In this document: positions 1-11,152 of the stretch, in pieces
How the letters are laid out: the number at the start of each line of letters is the position of its first letter
Position numbering within the stretch: position 1 is the first letter of the stretch
Assembly: GCA_949358305.1 (NCBI GenBank)
Contig: OX442314.1
Location: 44,772,581 to 44,836,580, forward strand
Source: Strigamia acuminata
Taxonomy: Eukaryota > Arthropoda > Chilopoda > Geophilomorpha > Linotaeniidae
Length of the DNA stretch: 64,000 nucleotides
Direction of reading: 5' to 3'
Program-made: the position numbers and the translations under genes
The notes under the pieces: model-generated
Seen by the model: only the letters and a program-made list of their open reading frames with translations
The model's database searches: none
What the model was told of the DNA's origin: nothing

Positions 1-3000
1 GAGTTCGTGTAGCTATTGCTCGTTTAGCACGAGGAGATAAAATTGGCACAATATTAATTTTACGTGGTCTTCCTCGTTTCTTTATCAGAATTGGGATTAA
101 AGAGCGCTGTCGACGAGTTCGCAAAGGCACTGAAACACGAACTGGTGATGAATTAGGAGTTTTTACTTGTGAGGTCGGTTGCACAACTGGGGCTGGTGCA
201 ACCGGAGGGATTGTAACCGGCGGTGCCCTCGTTGGAGGAGTAGCTACGTCAGTAGAAGATGGAATTTGCGCACCTGAAGTCGGCGCATTTCCAATCACCT
301 TCCTTGTACCAGTTGGTCGAGGAATAAGAGATTTTTTCTTATTTTTCTTCTTAGTCGGTGAAGATGCTGCAATGAGAGGCACTTTTTTAAATTTAGATTT
401 AAATAACTTTCGAAACTGCAAATTAATGTCTTTTGGCAATTCCTTGATGATATTAAGTGCAGGCCACTCGTTACAATCATCAAAATAGGCAAGGTAGCAC
501 GCCTCGTCGACCTCCGGGCTGTCATCCTCATCGTCGACTTCAGGTGGGTCGACAGGAGCTCGACTCAGTGCATCCGCTACCTTATTTTTGCATCCTGAGC
601 AGTGCAAAAACGTGAATTTATAATCACTTAACGATAATACCCAACGGGCTAAACGTCCAGTTGGTTCCCTTTGCTGAAATAACCACTTAAGAGATTGATG
701 GTCGCTCTCGAGGTAGAATGGCATCATCTCGAGGTATGCGCGAAAGCGTTTGACACCCCAAACCGCGGCCAAACACTCGATTTCGGTTACTTTATAGTTC
801 TTTTCAGCGCTGTTTAATGCGCGAGAGGCAAATGCGATTGGAATTCTCACACCTTCATCGTTAAGTTGCATTAAAGCAGCACCTAATCCAGAATAACTAG
901 CATCGGTCTGCAGTATAAATGGTTTTTTCCAACTGGGAAAACGTCTTTTCAGTGTTGGTATCGCAATCTGGTCTTTCAGATATTCGAACGCTAATTGCTG
1001 CGCATCTGTCCAAATCCAAATTGCGTCCTTTTTAAGCAATGGTCGGAAAACTTCGCTAATTTTGGAAAAATTTGCAATGAATGATTGGTAATAACCTACC
1101 ATGCCTTTAAATCGTTGTAATTCGCGCAAATTGGTTGGCGCGGGATAATTTTGAATAGCAACCACTTTCTTTGGATTTGGTGTAATCTGGCCAGATTCCA
1201 CGATGTGTCCCAAAACCTCGAGTCTTTTTTGACAAAGCTCAGTTTTGTTGGCGTTCATGGTGAATCCAGCGTTGAACAATTCCTCTAAAACGAGGCGCAA
1301 ATGTTGCACGTGTTCCTCGAAAGTTCGGCTAAAAATAATCACGTCATCAATATACACAAATACAAATTTGTAAAGATACTTTGCAAGAGTCTTATTCATC
1401 GCTCGTTGGAGGGTAGCGGGTCCGTTGATAGGTCCGAAAGGCATGCGCACATATTCGAATAAACCTCGATGTGTTATAAAAGCTAAATACCGTTCGTCAC
1501 CTTTGCGCACGCCGATCTGATGGAAAGCTTCGCGTCCGTCGATTATCGAAAACCAATGCGCACCTCCCAAATAGGCAAAGATGTTATCAATGTCCGGAAG
1601 TGGGTAAACGTCCGGAATTGTTTGTGCATTAATGGGGCGAAAATCCATAGCAGTTCTCCATTCACCTGTCTTCTTGGGTACGACGACTGGAGCGACGGCG
1701 CAATCACTTTGGGATCGCCGAATAATACCTTGCTGCAGCTTTTTGTCAATATATTTATCAATTATCGCCTTTTTCGCAGGGTTTACCGGGCGCACAGGGA
1801 CATGAATTGGACGAAAATCCGGTTTCAGGTTCACCTCGTACTCGGTGTTATTACATAAACCAATTTCTTCGCGAAAGATTTGCGAAACGGGCTGCAATGT
1901 TTTAATTAATAGTTTTATCTGTGGCACTGTTAATTGGTTCCACAACTGGTGGTAAATCCAATCTAAATCGGTCGGATCTCCACTAGGTTGGTACTGCAAA
2001 AAATTAATGTCATTAATGTTCATTTTAGAGTTATTCCCACCATTGTCAGGTTGCGCAATCGAAAAGATGTTGATTTTCGACTCCTTCTTGGCATTGATGT
2101 CTTTAGCACGTTGCGCAACGAGTTGTTTGGCAATTGGACGAATAACATTGATTTTTCGTCGTAAACGTCGTAATCGTCGGAACTGACTCAAAGTTAATTT
2201 ACGTGAAATTGTCTTTTTTAAATTGGAGGAAATTTTAGAAGTTTCTTTCCTCTTTGGAGACCAAATATTCGACCATTTGCGTTGCGCACGATGTCGAACT
2301 TGTTTAACTCGATACTGCGCATCGTCATGTGGATACTCGAATATTTCTTGTTGCAAGGGTCTATGCGCCAGGAGGAGGCAGTTAATTTCACTCACCGGAT
2401 CCGGTTTCCTTAGTATTTTCGTCGGAACGATCTCACTAATGGCCGCCGGTGGGTTGGATGGATCCTGCGTTTCCTCTGGCGCAAATGGCAAAACTAGAAT
2501 TGACTCTGACTTTTTTGCTTCTTCATAAGTCATGAATTTGCGAATCTCATTTGAGCCCACCATGCTCCACTGCTGTCTCGCATGGTCGATGTCGATTCCG
2601 GCCGCCGTGCAGAAATCACGTCCAAGGAGCATATCCATTTTGGCATCGGGTAAAACCATGCAAATGAATTTTATTATGCCTATTGGGGCGCGCAAAGCGA
2701 GCTGCATCGACTTGGTGGAATCCACTATGTCACCAGACGCGACCTGCACCCGCTCGTGGAGATTCACAAAGTCCAAACCCATTTTTTCGTGTAGTTGTTG
2801 AAACACGTCCTCACTCATTACACACGTTTGTGCGCCTGAGTCCAGAAGCGCAGTACAAGCTACATTAGCCCAGGAAATCTTTACGCAAGGTGCTTTCTTG
2901 CACAAACGATCCCCGCGCGGTATCTCAATGATGGGTTCCTGAGTTTCTTTAAGTTCCTCTGGCGTTAACATTACGAAAGATACCTTCATAGGAGAGATCA

Positions 3001-3373
3001 CTTCCTTTGGAGCCTCAGTCGTTGTTGCACTGGAAGTAGACTTAATTATTGGTAAAGTTTTAGTAATTTTACTCACTATTGTCACTTTCGGGTTTTTCTT
3101 CAAAATTACAGGTTGCAAATCTGTTAATTTCGGCAATTCGTCCTTTACAGCTTCAGGAACGGCAGCCTGCAGATCTGACGCCTTTGTAGCTGATGTGATG
3201 ATGGAAGATGATGAAGAAATAACACTACTTACAGGTTTATACTCCGAAAGAGTAATAACAGTAGGAGATGTTGTTGAATTAACCTGTGAAGGATTGTCCT
3301 CTTTCAAGTTAATTAAAGGTGAAGCGCGTCGTTTGGATTTCAGACGTTTTGCGCGAAGGGCCGGTCGACTCAT
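1..3373 (-). CDS. pol: Element 1 pol, N-terminal part (copy A, cut by window edge)
   Basis: This carries about the first 1124 residues of the element 1 polyprotein, identical in translation to 30353-35959. It includes the aspartic protease, reverse transcriptase and RNase H, and the start of the proline-rich linker up to the AT-hook. The integrase half lies beyond the left edge. The start codon overlaps the gag stop at 3370-3373. Confidence 0.9.
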   Translation of the reverse strand, partial: MSRPALRAKRLKSKRRASPLINLKEDNPSQVNSTTSPTVITLSEYKPVSSVISSSSSIITSATKASDLQAAVPEAVKDELPKLTDLQPVILKKNPKVTIVSKITKTLPIIKSTSSATTTEAPKEVISPMKVSFVMLTPEELKETQEPIIEIPRGDRLCKKAPCVKISWANVACTALLDSGAQTCVMSEDVFQQLHEKMGLDFVNLHERVQVASGDIVDSTKSMQLALRAPIGIIKFICMVLPDAKMDMLLGRDFCTAAGIDIDHARQQWSMVGSNEIRKFMTYEEAKKSESILVLPFAPEETQDPSNPPAAISEIVPTKILRKPDPVSEINCLLLAHRPLQQEIFEYPHDDAQYRVKQVRHRAQRKWSNIWSPKRKETSKISSNLKKTISRKLTLSQFRRLRRLRRKINVIRPIAKQLVAQRAKDINAKKESKINIFSIAQPDNGGNNSKMNINDINFLQYQPSGDPTDLDWIYHQLWNQLTVPQIKLLIKTLQPVSQIFREEIGLCNNTEYEVNLKPDFRPIHVPVRPVNPAKKAIIDKYIDKKLQQGIIRRSQSDCAVAPVVVPKKTGEWRTAMDFRPINAQTIPDVYPLPDIDNIFAYLGGAHWFSIIDGREAFHQIGVRKGDERYLAFITHRGLFEYVRMPFGPINGPATLQRAMNKTLAKYLYKFVFVYIDDVIIFSRTFEEHVQHLRLVLEELFNAGFTMNANKTELCQKRLEVLGHIVESGQITPNPKKVVAIQNYPAPTNLRELQRFKGMVGYYQSFIANFSKISEVFRPLLKKDAIWIWTDAQQLAFEYLKDQIAIPTLKRRFPSWKKPFILQTDASYSGLGAALMQLNDEGVRIPIAFASRALNSAEKNYKVTEIECLAAVWGVKRFRAYLEMMPFYLESDHQSLKWLFQQREPTGRLARWVLSLSDYKFTFLHCSGCKNKVADALSRAPVDPPEVDDEDDSPEVDEACYLAYFDDCNEWPALNIIKELPKDINLQFRKLFKSKFKKVPLIAASSPTKKKNKKKSLIPRPTGTRKVIGNAPTSGAQIPSSTDVATPPTRAPPVTIPPVAPAPVVQPTSQVKTPNSSPVRVSVPLRTRRQRSLIPILIKKRGRPRKINIVPILSPRAKRAIATRT

Positions 3374-4728
3374 TTGCGGCCTGGTTCCACCGGCTTCCCG
3401 AACTTCAGGCCTTCGGAGTTTTCCGGTCTCCTAAATGGCTGGTAACATATGGGGCACAACGGATGCCAAGTTGCTGTATCGACCAAATACCACCAATCCT
3501 TCGGTGTTTTCCTCCAGGCTGTACCTTTCTCAGGACATTTGACAGTTAATGGTGGTTTTGGCGCTGGTGGAATCGTGACAATTGATGTAGAGCACACATG
3601 GTCCTTTGGGACGTCCGCTGGAGGCGTCAGAGTAGCTAAATTTATTTTAATTGTTGCCTTCTGAGCCGCCTCGGCGACTGTGCTCTTCTTAATTTCAGGT
3701 TCAGCATCCGTGTCACTACTGCTGCTACTCGAGTCAGGTTCCTGCGCAGGTGGAGATTGCTTTGGTCCCGCCTGCACTGCAGCTAACTCGATTAGAAATT
3801 GTTTTCGATACCTCGCAAAACGCTTGACGTCCTGGGACACGAGAGATTTGACATCATCATCTCCTTTGGACTTCTCCGCAGCCTTGAGCACTGTGGGGCG
3901 TTGCGCATCACGCAGAGAGGGCATTCGCTGATCAGCCATACCCAGATCTTTGTATTCGTCTGCTCGAATGGTGTCCAGCTGTAGACGATTGTCGATGTCA
4001 TTACCTCTTTGGATCGCCTCGTCCAGCGAGTTTACGTTCCATGCGCGCAAGAGATGAACAACCTCGGTTTGCATCATGTTCTGAGCTTTCTCCCATTGGA
4101 GCTCTGGGTCGGTATATCCTGCAACTTGAAGATAATATACAATCTCACTTAAAAATGACATTGTAGACTCTCCATTTCGTTGCTTTCGCTTGGATAGCTT
4201 CACATTGGCCGCTGCCGAATTCATGGCGAAAGCTCGTCGAAATAATATCTCAAAGTCCTCCCATGTTTTTGGTTTTGGTTTTAGTGATAACCACCATCGC
4301 TGCGCTCTTCCACGCGTTGCTTGAATGACAAATACTTTTAAATATTCATCCACCGGGGCCTGCATAGAATACATGTGCGCGTACAAATGCGCAAGAAAAA
4401 GATTAATGTAATCAAGATCGGCTTTATCTGGATCAAACAAAGGTGGTTTTCCAGGCTTGAAACAATTTTTATCTTTACTTGTATGTTGCGCTCTTACTGA
4501 CGGCAGTGACAACTTTGCCTTGGTGTCGGATCTGTCCCGAGGATATCCCATCTTGGAGTATAGCATCGAGCTCATTAAATCTCGATTTGCTCGTGTTGAA
4601 TGGTCCAAATGAGCAGATTCCTGTGATGGAGCCTGGGTGTAGATCGTTGCCATCGCCGGCATTGGTTGTTGTATAAACAATTTGCGCAGCCTGCGCGGAC
4701 GTTCTCGTCTGCTGGCCTCGATGTTCAA
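3370..4728 (-). CDS. gag: Element 1 gag (copy A)
   Basis: This is the second copy of the 452-aa gag described at 35956-37314, with the same length and the same ATGA overlap with pol. Confidence 0.85.
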   Translation of the reverse strand: MNIEASRRERPRRLRKLFIQQPMPAMATIYTQAPSQESAHLDHSTRANRDLMSSMLYSKMGYPRDRSDTKAKLSLPSVRAQHTSKDKNCFKPGKPPLFDPDKADLDYINLFLAHLYAHMYSMQAPVDEYLKVFVIQATRGRAQRWWLSLKPKPKTWEDFEILFRRAFAMNSAAANVKLSKRKQRNGESTMSFLSEIVYYLQVAGYTDPELQWEKAQNMMQTEVVHLLRAWNVNSLDEAIQRGNDIDNRLQLDTIRADEYKDLGMADQRMPSLRDAQRPTVLKAAEKSKGDDDVKSLVSQDVKRFARYRKQFLIELAAVQAGPKQSPPAQEPDSSSSSSDTDAEPEIKKSTVAEAAQKATIKINLATLTPPADVPKDHVCSTSIVTIPPAPKPPLTVKCPEKGTAWRKTPKDWWYLVDTATWHPLCPICYQPFRRPENSEGLKFGKPVEPGRK

Positions 4729-5320
4729 CTTCCCGAACTTGGTGCAGACGTGCTGTGGGAAGTCCTAAATCATATGGTGCCGAGGTGCCTTTAACTCTTA
4801 TGGAGCCATGCGAGGATCCACCGTCTAGAGACCGTGCGGTCCCTGTTCGTAGAGAGCGAGGGCCTTGTTGGAATATTTCGCGAATCTCATTTACTAGACC
4901 TCTTGTTTGAGCATAGTATTGGTTGCGCAAGTCGGACATCAGCAAACCTTCCGTATTTAATGTGACGGGGTCTACTAATGCTCTAGGCTGAGTCGAATCG
5001 AAAAAAGATGGCGCCGCCAAAAAGCCAGCGGGTGTTGACGTGGCAAAATTTACTTGAGGTTGCGCTCGTGAATTTGCAACAGCCATTGTCATGATATGAT
5101 TTGATGGGGCTGGCTGTTGTTGCGCAATACTCACAAGCGTTTCCTGTTGTTCAATACGACTTCTTCGTAATTGGTCGTGTTGCTGCCACTCTCGAAATTC
5201 CCTTTCTTCTTCCCGGCGAACACCACTCCTCCGTTCGGACTGTTGCCATTCCTGCTCCATTTCTAGCTCACTGAAATCAAATGGATCGCGCGTGACGGGA
5301 CGAATTCCGTCACCTCCCAA
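4475..5320 (-). CDS. Element 1 upstream ORF, probable N-terminal gag part (copy A)
   Basis: This is the second copy of the 281-aa ORF at 37061-37906. It overlaps the gag frame by 254 bases, in the same relative frame as in copy B. Confidence 0.65.
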   Translation of the reverse strand: MGGDGIRPVTRDPFDFSELEMEQEWQQSERRSGVRREEEREFREWQQHDQLRRSRIEQQETLVSIAQQQPAPSNHIMTMAVANSRAQPQVNFATSTPAGFLAAPSFFDSTQPRALVDPVTLNTEGLLMSDLRNQYYAQTRGLVNEIREIFQQGPRSLRTGTARSLDGGSSHGSIRVKGTSAPYDLGLPTARLHQVREVEHRGQQTRTSAQAAQIVYTTTNAGDGNDLHPGSITGICSFGPFNTSKSRFNELDAILQDGISSGQIRHQGKVVTAVSKSATYK

Positions 5321-5414
5321 CTGTCTCGATATGATGAAGAAAATGTGAAATGATTAAATAAATAACTCAAAAAACTAACCTTTTCGCGCGTTTAAGCCTT
5401 ATAGGTGAGAGCGA

Positions 5415-5432
5415 ATCCTGTCAGGCTCGCCA
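5415..5432 (-). other. Element 1 primer-binding site (copy A)
   Basis: The minus strand reads TGGCGAGCCTGACAGGAT directly after the CA end of the LTR. This is the same site as 38001-38018. Confidence 0.6.
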
Positions 5433-6634
5433 TGTTTGTTACGAATCAACTTAGATGTTTAATTGATTTGATCTGAATTTGCGCGCAAAGTGATGTTAGC
5501 GCAAATCAGCGGGCAAAGTTCGTAGATTTACTCTGTTTGTGCCATCGTCATATGCGGATATCGGACGGTGAATAAACCTAACTCGCTGTAACACACATTA
5601 TTTATATTCGACGGGCTCAGTCTCACGTTGTGGGTCTTTACGTTTAAAAAGAATGAGTATGCGCAGTGATATTCGTATGCGGGTGGGCGTAGGATGTCAC
5701 AGGCATGCGAAGGGATAAAAGGTGGGCAAAAAGAGGCGCTATTAAGTGTTAAATTAGAAGGGGCGCGTGTTAAAGCGCAAAATAAAGATTGACAAACTCA
5801 ATTCAATCTAAGAGGTGTTAACTCGTTGAAAGAGGTATGAGAAGTGTGTGTTATGGATAAAAGTAGCGACCAGGTAAACATGAGTCATGTGACCAGGTCG
5901 ATTGGAGTGGGTGAGGGGGTGGAAGGTATAAAATAAAGTTAATTGTTGAAAATAATAAGATGCGCGCAATGAAGCTGCGCATATATTTAGAGATGATTCA
6001 TCGATGTTAGATGAAAAGAAAGATTGGGAAAAAATAAGAAAACTTAAGATTGGGTCAGTCTAAGTCAGAAATGAATAAAAAAGAAGGGTGGGTAACCTGC
6101 CCGTGACAAGGTAAATATAATAAATGTATTTATTATACGGGAATGTACAGTTAAAAGGGGATAAAATATGTAAGGGAATAAAAAGGTAAAAGGTTGAGGT
6201 GTGTGAAGTTGGTGGGAAACTGGTCGAGGTCGTCCTTTGTTGGCGCTCTGGATCCAAGATGGCGTCCGCGTGGCAACGTGGTGTCGTCTTGGGCCGGCGT
6301 GGCAATGAATGGCGTCCTCGTCTCACGTTTCTCGTTCGGTCCTTCGGGCTCACGCTGGTCGGGCGCGAGTGAATGCCTAAAAGGTCTTACTTCTGGTCTG
6401 TTGTCTAGGTTTAGGGTTTTGTTTAGGTGTCCGGCGATCACACAGCGGCGGACGCTTGGTGGTTCCCGGCGATACACACAGCGGCGGGAACGCTCGTCGT
6501 GGTTACTGCAATTTAGGCTTGTGCGACCGTTTGTCTGCACAACTCGCTAAATTGGAGTAGGTTTACTATTTCTAGCTGGCTTGCTAAAATAGTGTGGTAA
6601 TCTTGTTTCGCAGGTTACTCTGCGGAGGTTAACA
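5433..6634 (-). repeat. Element 1 5' LTR (copy A; outer edge tentative)
   Basis: Second copy of 38019-39220. The TATA-like element is at 5598-5608. No matching 3' LTR is visible in the window. Confidence 0.45.
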
Positions 6635-7031
6635 CAAATCAATCGTACTCACGTTGGAAGTCCCTTGTCCTAGGTCACTCCTGAAGTCTTTGTACTTAGG
6701 CTTGATCGTTTTAGGACGTTTGGCTTTTACGTGTATCTTGGTTGATTTTTGTGTTGGTTCTGCCCGCTCAGTGCAAGGCAAATTCCTTTGCACAAAGCGG
6801 GGGTGACAGGTGACTAAAGCCACCCAATGGTGGAGAAGACGAATCTCCCCCACTCCCCCAGGGCAGACGCCCGTCCATTGACTGGATGTCAATGCTCTGA
6901 GGGAAGGGAGGCGCGCGTGCGACTCCCCCTTTTTACCCGTATGTAGGCCACGAGAGAAACTCTTCGTGCCCCACCCCAGTCGGGTCACCACACGTCCCCC
7001 TCCCAGCTCTGACCGCGCGTGTTCGGAGCGA
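6635..7031. other. 3' flank of the two-exon gene (copy A)
   Basis: GC-rich sequence between the stop of the unknown gene and the element 1 LTR. See 39221-39617 for details. Confidence 0.5.
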
Positions 7032-9800
7032 TCAATCCTTCTTGCTGGGACCCGACGCTGGATCCATCGCCTGGGCGAAACTCACTCCAGGGACGGGCGG
7101 CTCAGCGCCGGGCGGCACAACGCCGGGCGGCAAAACCAGATCTCCAACCAAGGCTGAAGACTGGTCGCGGGGGTCCTCGTGCTCGGAAATAAAGCACAAT
7201 TCGTGGCCGCCGGCTGGCTCGTACGGGGCACGTCTCCTCTCATGCAGCCAAACCCGCGGAATGAACGCCGAAAACCCGGAATTGGTGTGCCGGATCGCGT
7301 TCGCCTCCGCGGCTGTTCGGGGTGCACGATGGGCCCTCAGCAAACGCTGATGGAGGATCAAATCGGTGGTCTGGCGCACCTGGTTGTGTAGCCAAACAAA
7401 TACCGATTTCCCTTTGTCTCTCTGGGCGAGAATGAACTTCCGCGTCGCTGTCGTCATCGACAGCTGAGAGAACTCGTCACACAACTTCTCATAATAGTTC
7501 GTCTGAGGCTTCGCCGCTTTCGCTGGCTTGGCGCTCTTTGGAACTACCGCCTGCTTGACCGTCTCTTCCCGCGCTTCCTGGGCTGCGGGAGGCGTCAGGC
7601 TCTGACGAGCGGCGGACATCGTTGGCGGCGTCCGGCACAGCAGGCGTCTCGGCTTACCCGCCGCATTTGATAGGACGGGTGTCTGTGGTGCCGCCGCTGG
7701 TGGCATCGGTGGCGGCGGCGGAGGTGGAGTTGGGGCTCCACGTGAAGCAGTCGAAGAGGCGGCGTCGCTCTCCATCGGCTCTTCACTCGTGACCATCATC
7801 GCGCACGGCTGCGTTGATGGTGTCGGCGCCCACGTGGTAACGGCGTGGCGGAAGGCCATGCTCCGCAACTTGTACCCCTCCCATTCGGGGTTCACCACGT
7901 CCCGGGTCAGCTCGAATCGAGTCATCGCCGGGTTGGGGAGAATGGCGCTCCATTCCCCAACAAGTGCACGAGGTATCTGTACACCTTCTCGGTCTACGAC
8001 GGACCAGCAGGCCATCGCCTGTCGCCCGACCCCAAAGAGCGAAGGGGTTAATAGCTGGACCATGATTTCGGTCAAGGCCAGCTGCAGACGACGGCGGTTT
8101 ACTGGATTGCTGCGGTCGGAATCCTCAGCGAACGCACGCGAGTGATGTCGCATCATCGAAATTCCCCACTCGATGAAGTGGCGCTGAGTGACGTCGGTGC
8201 CCTGCAGAGCAGCGGCGGCGGCCCTCGGGTCCTCCATCACGAATGAGAAGGCCAAGAGCTCTTCGATCGATGGATTGGCTGCTTCTCGAGCCAGCCGTGC
8301 GTTTTTGTCACGCTGTTCATACCACATCGCGGTGCGGTCGTGTCTTGCCGTGCTCGGGTAATATTCTCCGGTCCGGGCGTTATGGCATTCCCGCGCAATA
8401 CTCAGGTGCACGGGCAACATCACCGAGTCGTCGACGGCCAAGTCCGGCGTAGTGCTCGAACCTGGCATCGGCGGCGGCGGCGGCGGAGGCTGCGTCGGCG
8501 GCGGCAGCGTCAATGACTGCTGTGCCGGCAACGGCAGCGTCGCTTGTACCTCAGTCGCCGTGACTTGAGGCGCCGGAGTGGGTGTAACGGTGCTCGTCGG
8601 CGGAACGACGGCCGTGGGTCGCGAATTCACATACTCGCTCAACCACCGTGCCACTTCGTGTGGAATCACGGTACCATCCTCGACGATGCCCATCTTGCGG
8701 GCGAATTGCATCGCGGGGTCGAAACGCGACAATTTCTTGCGTTTCATCTGAGTGATGATCTCGCGAAGGTCCCGCGTGTCTGGCGCTAGGACGCGACGCT
8801 CCCCGGAAGATCTGCCACTCGACTTCGATCGTGCTTCTCTCGCTTCCTTCGCTTCTATTGCTTTGAGAGCGTGTTCGGGAAGGGGAATTCCCCGCGCCTC
8901 GCAGCGAGCGAAATACCGCTCTTTGCGGTCTTGTTTCCGCTGCTCACGATGAGTCAGCGGGCGTCTGCCGGCACGGGGACGAGAGACTCGCTCTTCGTCG
9001 CCCGAAATCCATACCTCTCTCGTCTCCTTACCGTCTTTCATCTGACGGTTGACAAACACCCTTGGTCTGGTGTAATTCGCGGAGTCGCGCGGTGGCTGCG
9101 CTGACGTTCCCGCTCCATCGTTTACGGTCGAGTGCCTTTCGACGCACTGTTTCTTCGACCGGCCCGGAGAGCGCGATTCGCTGCCCCCGGTTCCCTTAGA
9201 GCGCTTGCGCTTCCGTGGGAAATTATATTTGGGACCGAGAATTCCCAAATAATGTAATTGCCACATTTCGGCTTGTGACGTGAGAATCCCCATTCTCGGT
9301 CGCCACTGTGGCGTAACTTCTCCCTGCCGAATCTGCTCGCACCACAGGTGTATATCGGCGGTGCTCATTCCGTCGTCTTGCAGGATACGCTCTGCAACCG
9401 CCGGCGCAGTGTCGATTAGCTGCTGGCGGTAGTGTTGATACACTTCTTCGCGGGCCTCCTCGGTCTCGGCCGCTTGCCACGCGAACAATACATGCTCCTC
9501 CACTGGCTTGCCGGAATATTGGCTCGACAGGGCCGAGTGGAAGATCGGAGACTTCGGGTCATCGCTGCGAGCGAGCTCTGCAGCAACGACGTCTCGCACC
9601 GACTCCGGGAACGCGTCCAGGAGTGTACAGTCGTTAACCCAACGCTTGGCAAGGGCGCGCGAAAATAATACGCGCAGGCGGTATGGTTTTGCATCTTCGC
9701 CAAAGCAGCGGCGCAGAAAATCGGGCAGTACGCCTCGATAAATGCCCGCTCGCACTATGCATGCGGGGCTGAGCGCTCCCCACGTGTTTCGGAGCTCCAT
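7032..9800 (-). CDS. Unknown two-exon gene, exon 2 (copy A)
   Basis: Second copy of exon 2 at 39618-42386, with 922 codons plus a stop. The only protein difference I see is Arg in copy A against His in copy B within a basic, nuclear-localisation-like cluster (about residue 230 of the spliced product). It arises from base 9208. Confidence 0.7.
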   Translation of the reverse strand: MELRNTWGALSPACIVRAGIYRGVLPDFLRRCFGEDAKPYRLRVLFSRALAKRWVNDCTLLDAFPESVRDVVAAELARSDDPKSPIFHSALSSQYSGKPVEEHVLFAWQAAETEEAREEVYQHYRQQLIDTAPAVAERILQDDGMSTADIHLWCEQIRQGEVTPQWRPRMGILTSQAEMWQLHYLGILGPKYNFPRKRKRSKGTGGSESRSPGRSKKQCVERHSTVNDGAGTSAQPPRDSANYTRPRVFVNRQMKDGKETREVWISGDEERVSRPRAGRRPLTHREQRKQDRKERYFARCEARGIPLPEHALKAIEAKEAREARSKSSGRSSGERRVLAPDTRDLREIITQMKRKKLSRFDPAMQFARKMGIVEDGTVIPHEVARWLSEYVNSRPTAVVPPTSTVTPTPAPQVTATEVQATLPLPAQQSLTLPPPTQPPPPPPPMPGSSTTPDLAVDDSVMLPVHLSIARECHNARTGEYYPSTARHDRTAMWYEQRDKNARLAREAANPSIEELLAFSFVMEDPRAAAAALQGTDVTQRHFIEWGISMMRHHSRAFAEDSDRSNPVNRRRLQLALTEIMVQLLTPSLFGVGRQAMACWSVVDREGVQIPRALVGEWSAILPNPAMTRFELTRDVVNPEWEGYKLRSMAFRHAVTTWAPTPSTQPCAMMVTSEEPMESDAASSTASRGAPTPPPPPPPMPPAAAPQTPVLSNAAGKPRRLLCRTPPTMSAARQSLTPPAAQEAREETVKQAVVPKSAKPAKAAKPQTNYYEKLCDEFSQLSMTTATRKFILAQRDKGKSVFVWLHNQVRQTTDLILHQRLLRAHRAPRTAAEANAIRHTNSGFSAFIPRVWLHERRRAPYEPAGGHELCFISEHEDPRDQSSALVGDLVLPPGVVPPGAEPPVPGVSFAQAMDPASGPSKKD

Positions 9801-10578
9801 CTGCAATGATGGAAACAAAATAATTAATAAAATTGCCAATAACACGGAGATATATAAGGGTGGGCTCGAGGAACGTCGCCAAAACGTGCGGCCGTTCGTC
9901 GAGTCCGATTCCTGTTCATCGATTCGTCCTTGTCAGGAAGAAAGAGTCTTCTTGGCACATCTGGCTCACGTCCAATGATAGCCACGAGACGGGATCAGGC
10001 ATCTTAATCCGGAAATTCTCTTCGGATTATTTAATATTTAAAATTAATGTGTAATAAATTAAATAAACTCGCGAAATCGTTCGCGAAAATTCCAAATTAC
10101 ATTTTTAGAACATGTAAATAAATGTTCTTGTCGTAAAAATAAATTTATCTAATAATAACTCCAAAATTCGGAGTTAAAGTAGAGTTAAAAAACGAATCTA
10201 AAATAAATTAGTGTCATCAGAAAAATTCGCGAATAACATAACGAAAAAAAATAGAAAACAACGTTCTATTGATTATTCCAAAATCTACCCAATAAATTAT
10301 TCCCATTCCTGGAAATATAAAAAGAAAGCTCGTTTCCTTTGTCTCGTTCGTGTCAATTGTCGTGAGTCATTTTCAAGGAGCGAGGCGACATTAAGTCTGC
10401 GATCGCGTCCTTGAAAACAAACAATAAGGAGAAAATACAATCGCTCTCGCGATCGTGGATATTAGTATAATAATTATACACTATTTCGAACGCAGAGCGT
10501 TCATGTCAAGTATTAGTCAAATGTTTCTCATATTCAACCGCACGGAGCTAAGTCTCGTGCGTCGACACCGACTACTAC
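9801..10578 (-). other. Intron of the two-exon gene (copy A)
   Basis: A 778-base AT-rich stretch bounded on the minus strand by CAG|GTAGTAG and TTGCAG|ATG. Same as 42387-43164. Confidence 0.65.
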
Positions 10579-10674
10579 CTGATCGGGTGGAACCACGTTA
10601 ACGTCCTGGTCCCAATTTTCATTAGCATTATGCTCGATTTCAAGCATTTCCTCGTCCCCTCCTTCCTCAGCCAT
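10579..10674 (-). CDS. Unknown two-exon gene, exon 1 (copy A)
   Basis: Thirty-two codons from an ATG in a fair context to a splice donor, in phase with exon 2. Same as 43165-43260. Confidence 0.6.
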
Positions 10675-11152
10675 CGTGAGGATTGCGCGTTCAGTCAGAC
10701 CACGATAAAAAATGATTAAAACTCCTCGTAAAATGGATCAAAAACTCGGTTAAAAATAAACTCGATGTGTATCACGTGCGGACGGCGATCAGCTGATTTA
10801 GCGGAAGTCCGGGTGAAAACGAGGCTATCGTGGTGGGTTCTGGGTAATTTACTCCAGAACCAGGTGTTTATGACTTGTGCGCAGCAGCCCGTGCGCATGT
10901 TACGCTACGGGGCTCCTTTGTTTCTACACCCGTGCGCGATCGCTGCTACGGGGTCTTTTGCACGCGGTATCCGACCCGTGCCGATAATTTTGCTACGGGT
11001 CCCGCGTTTCCACGCCATCTTGTGACGTGAATTCGACCGAAATCGCTTGTTGGACTTAGCGAAATTTTTCAGAGTCTCGGATTTTGATGGCTAGCGCTGT
11101 CGATCAATCAATTTTTTTGTTTTTCAGCGTCGCCATCGACTCGTAACGTTTT
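10675..11152. other. Upstream region of the two-exon gene (copy A)
   Basis: Non-coding stretch between exon 1 and the element 2 pol stop. It holds the threefold CCCGT...ACGGG repeat at 10888-10999. See the copy B entry. Confidence 0.5.
10888..10999. promoter_or_regulatory. Three operator-like CCCGTGC...GCTACGGG repeats (copy A)
   Basis: Units at 10888-10912, 10929-10953 and 10975-10999, identical to those at 43474-43585. Confidence 0.4.
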
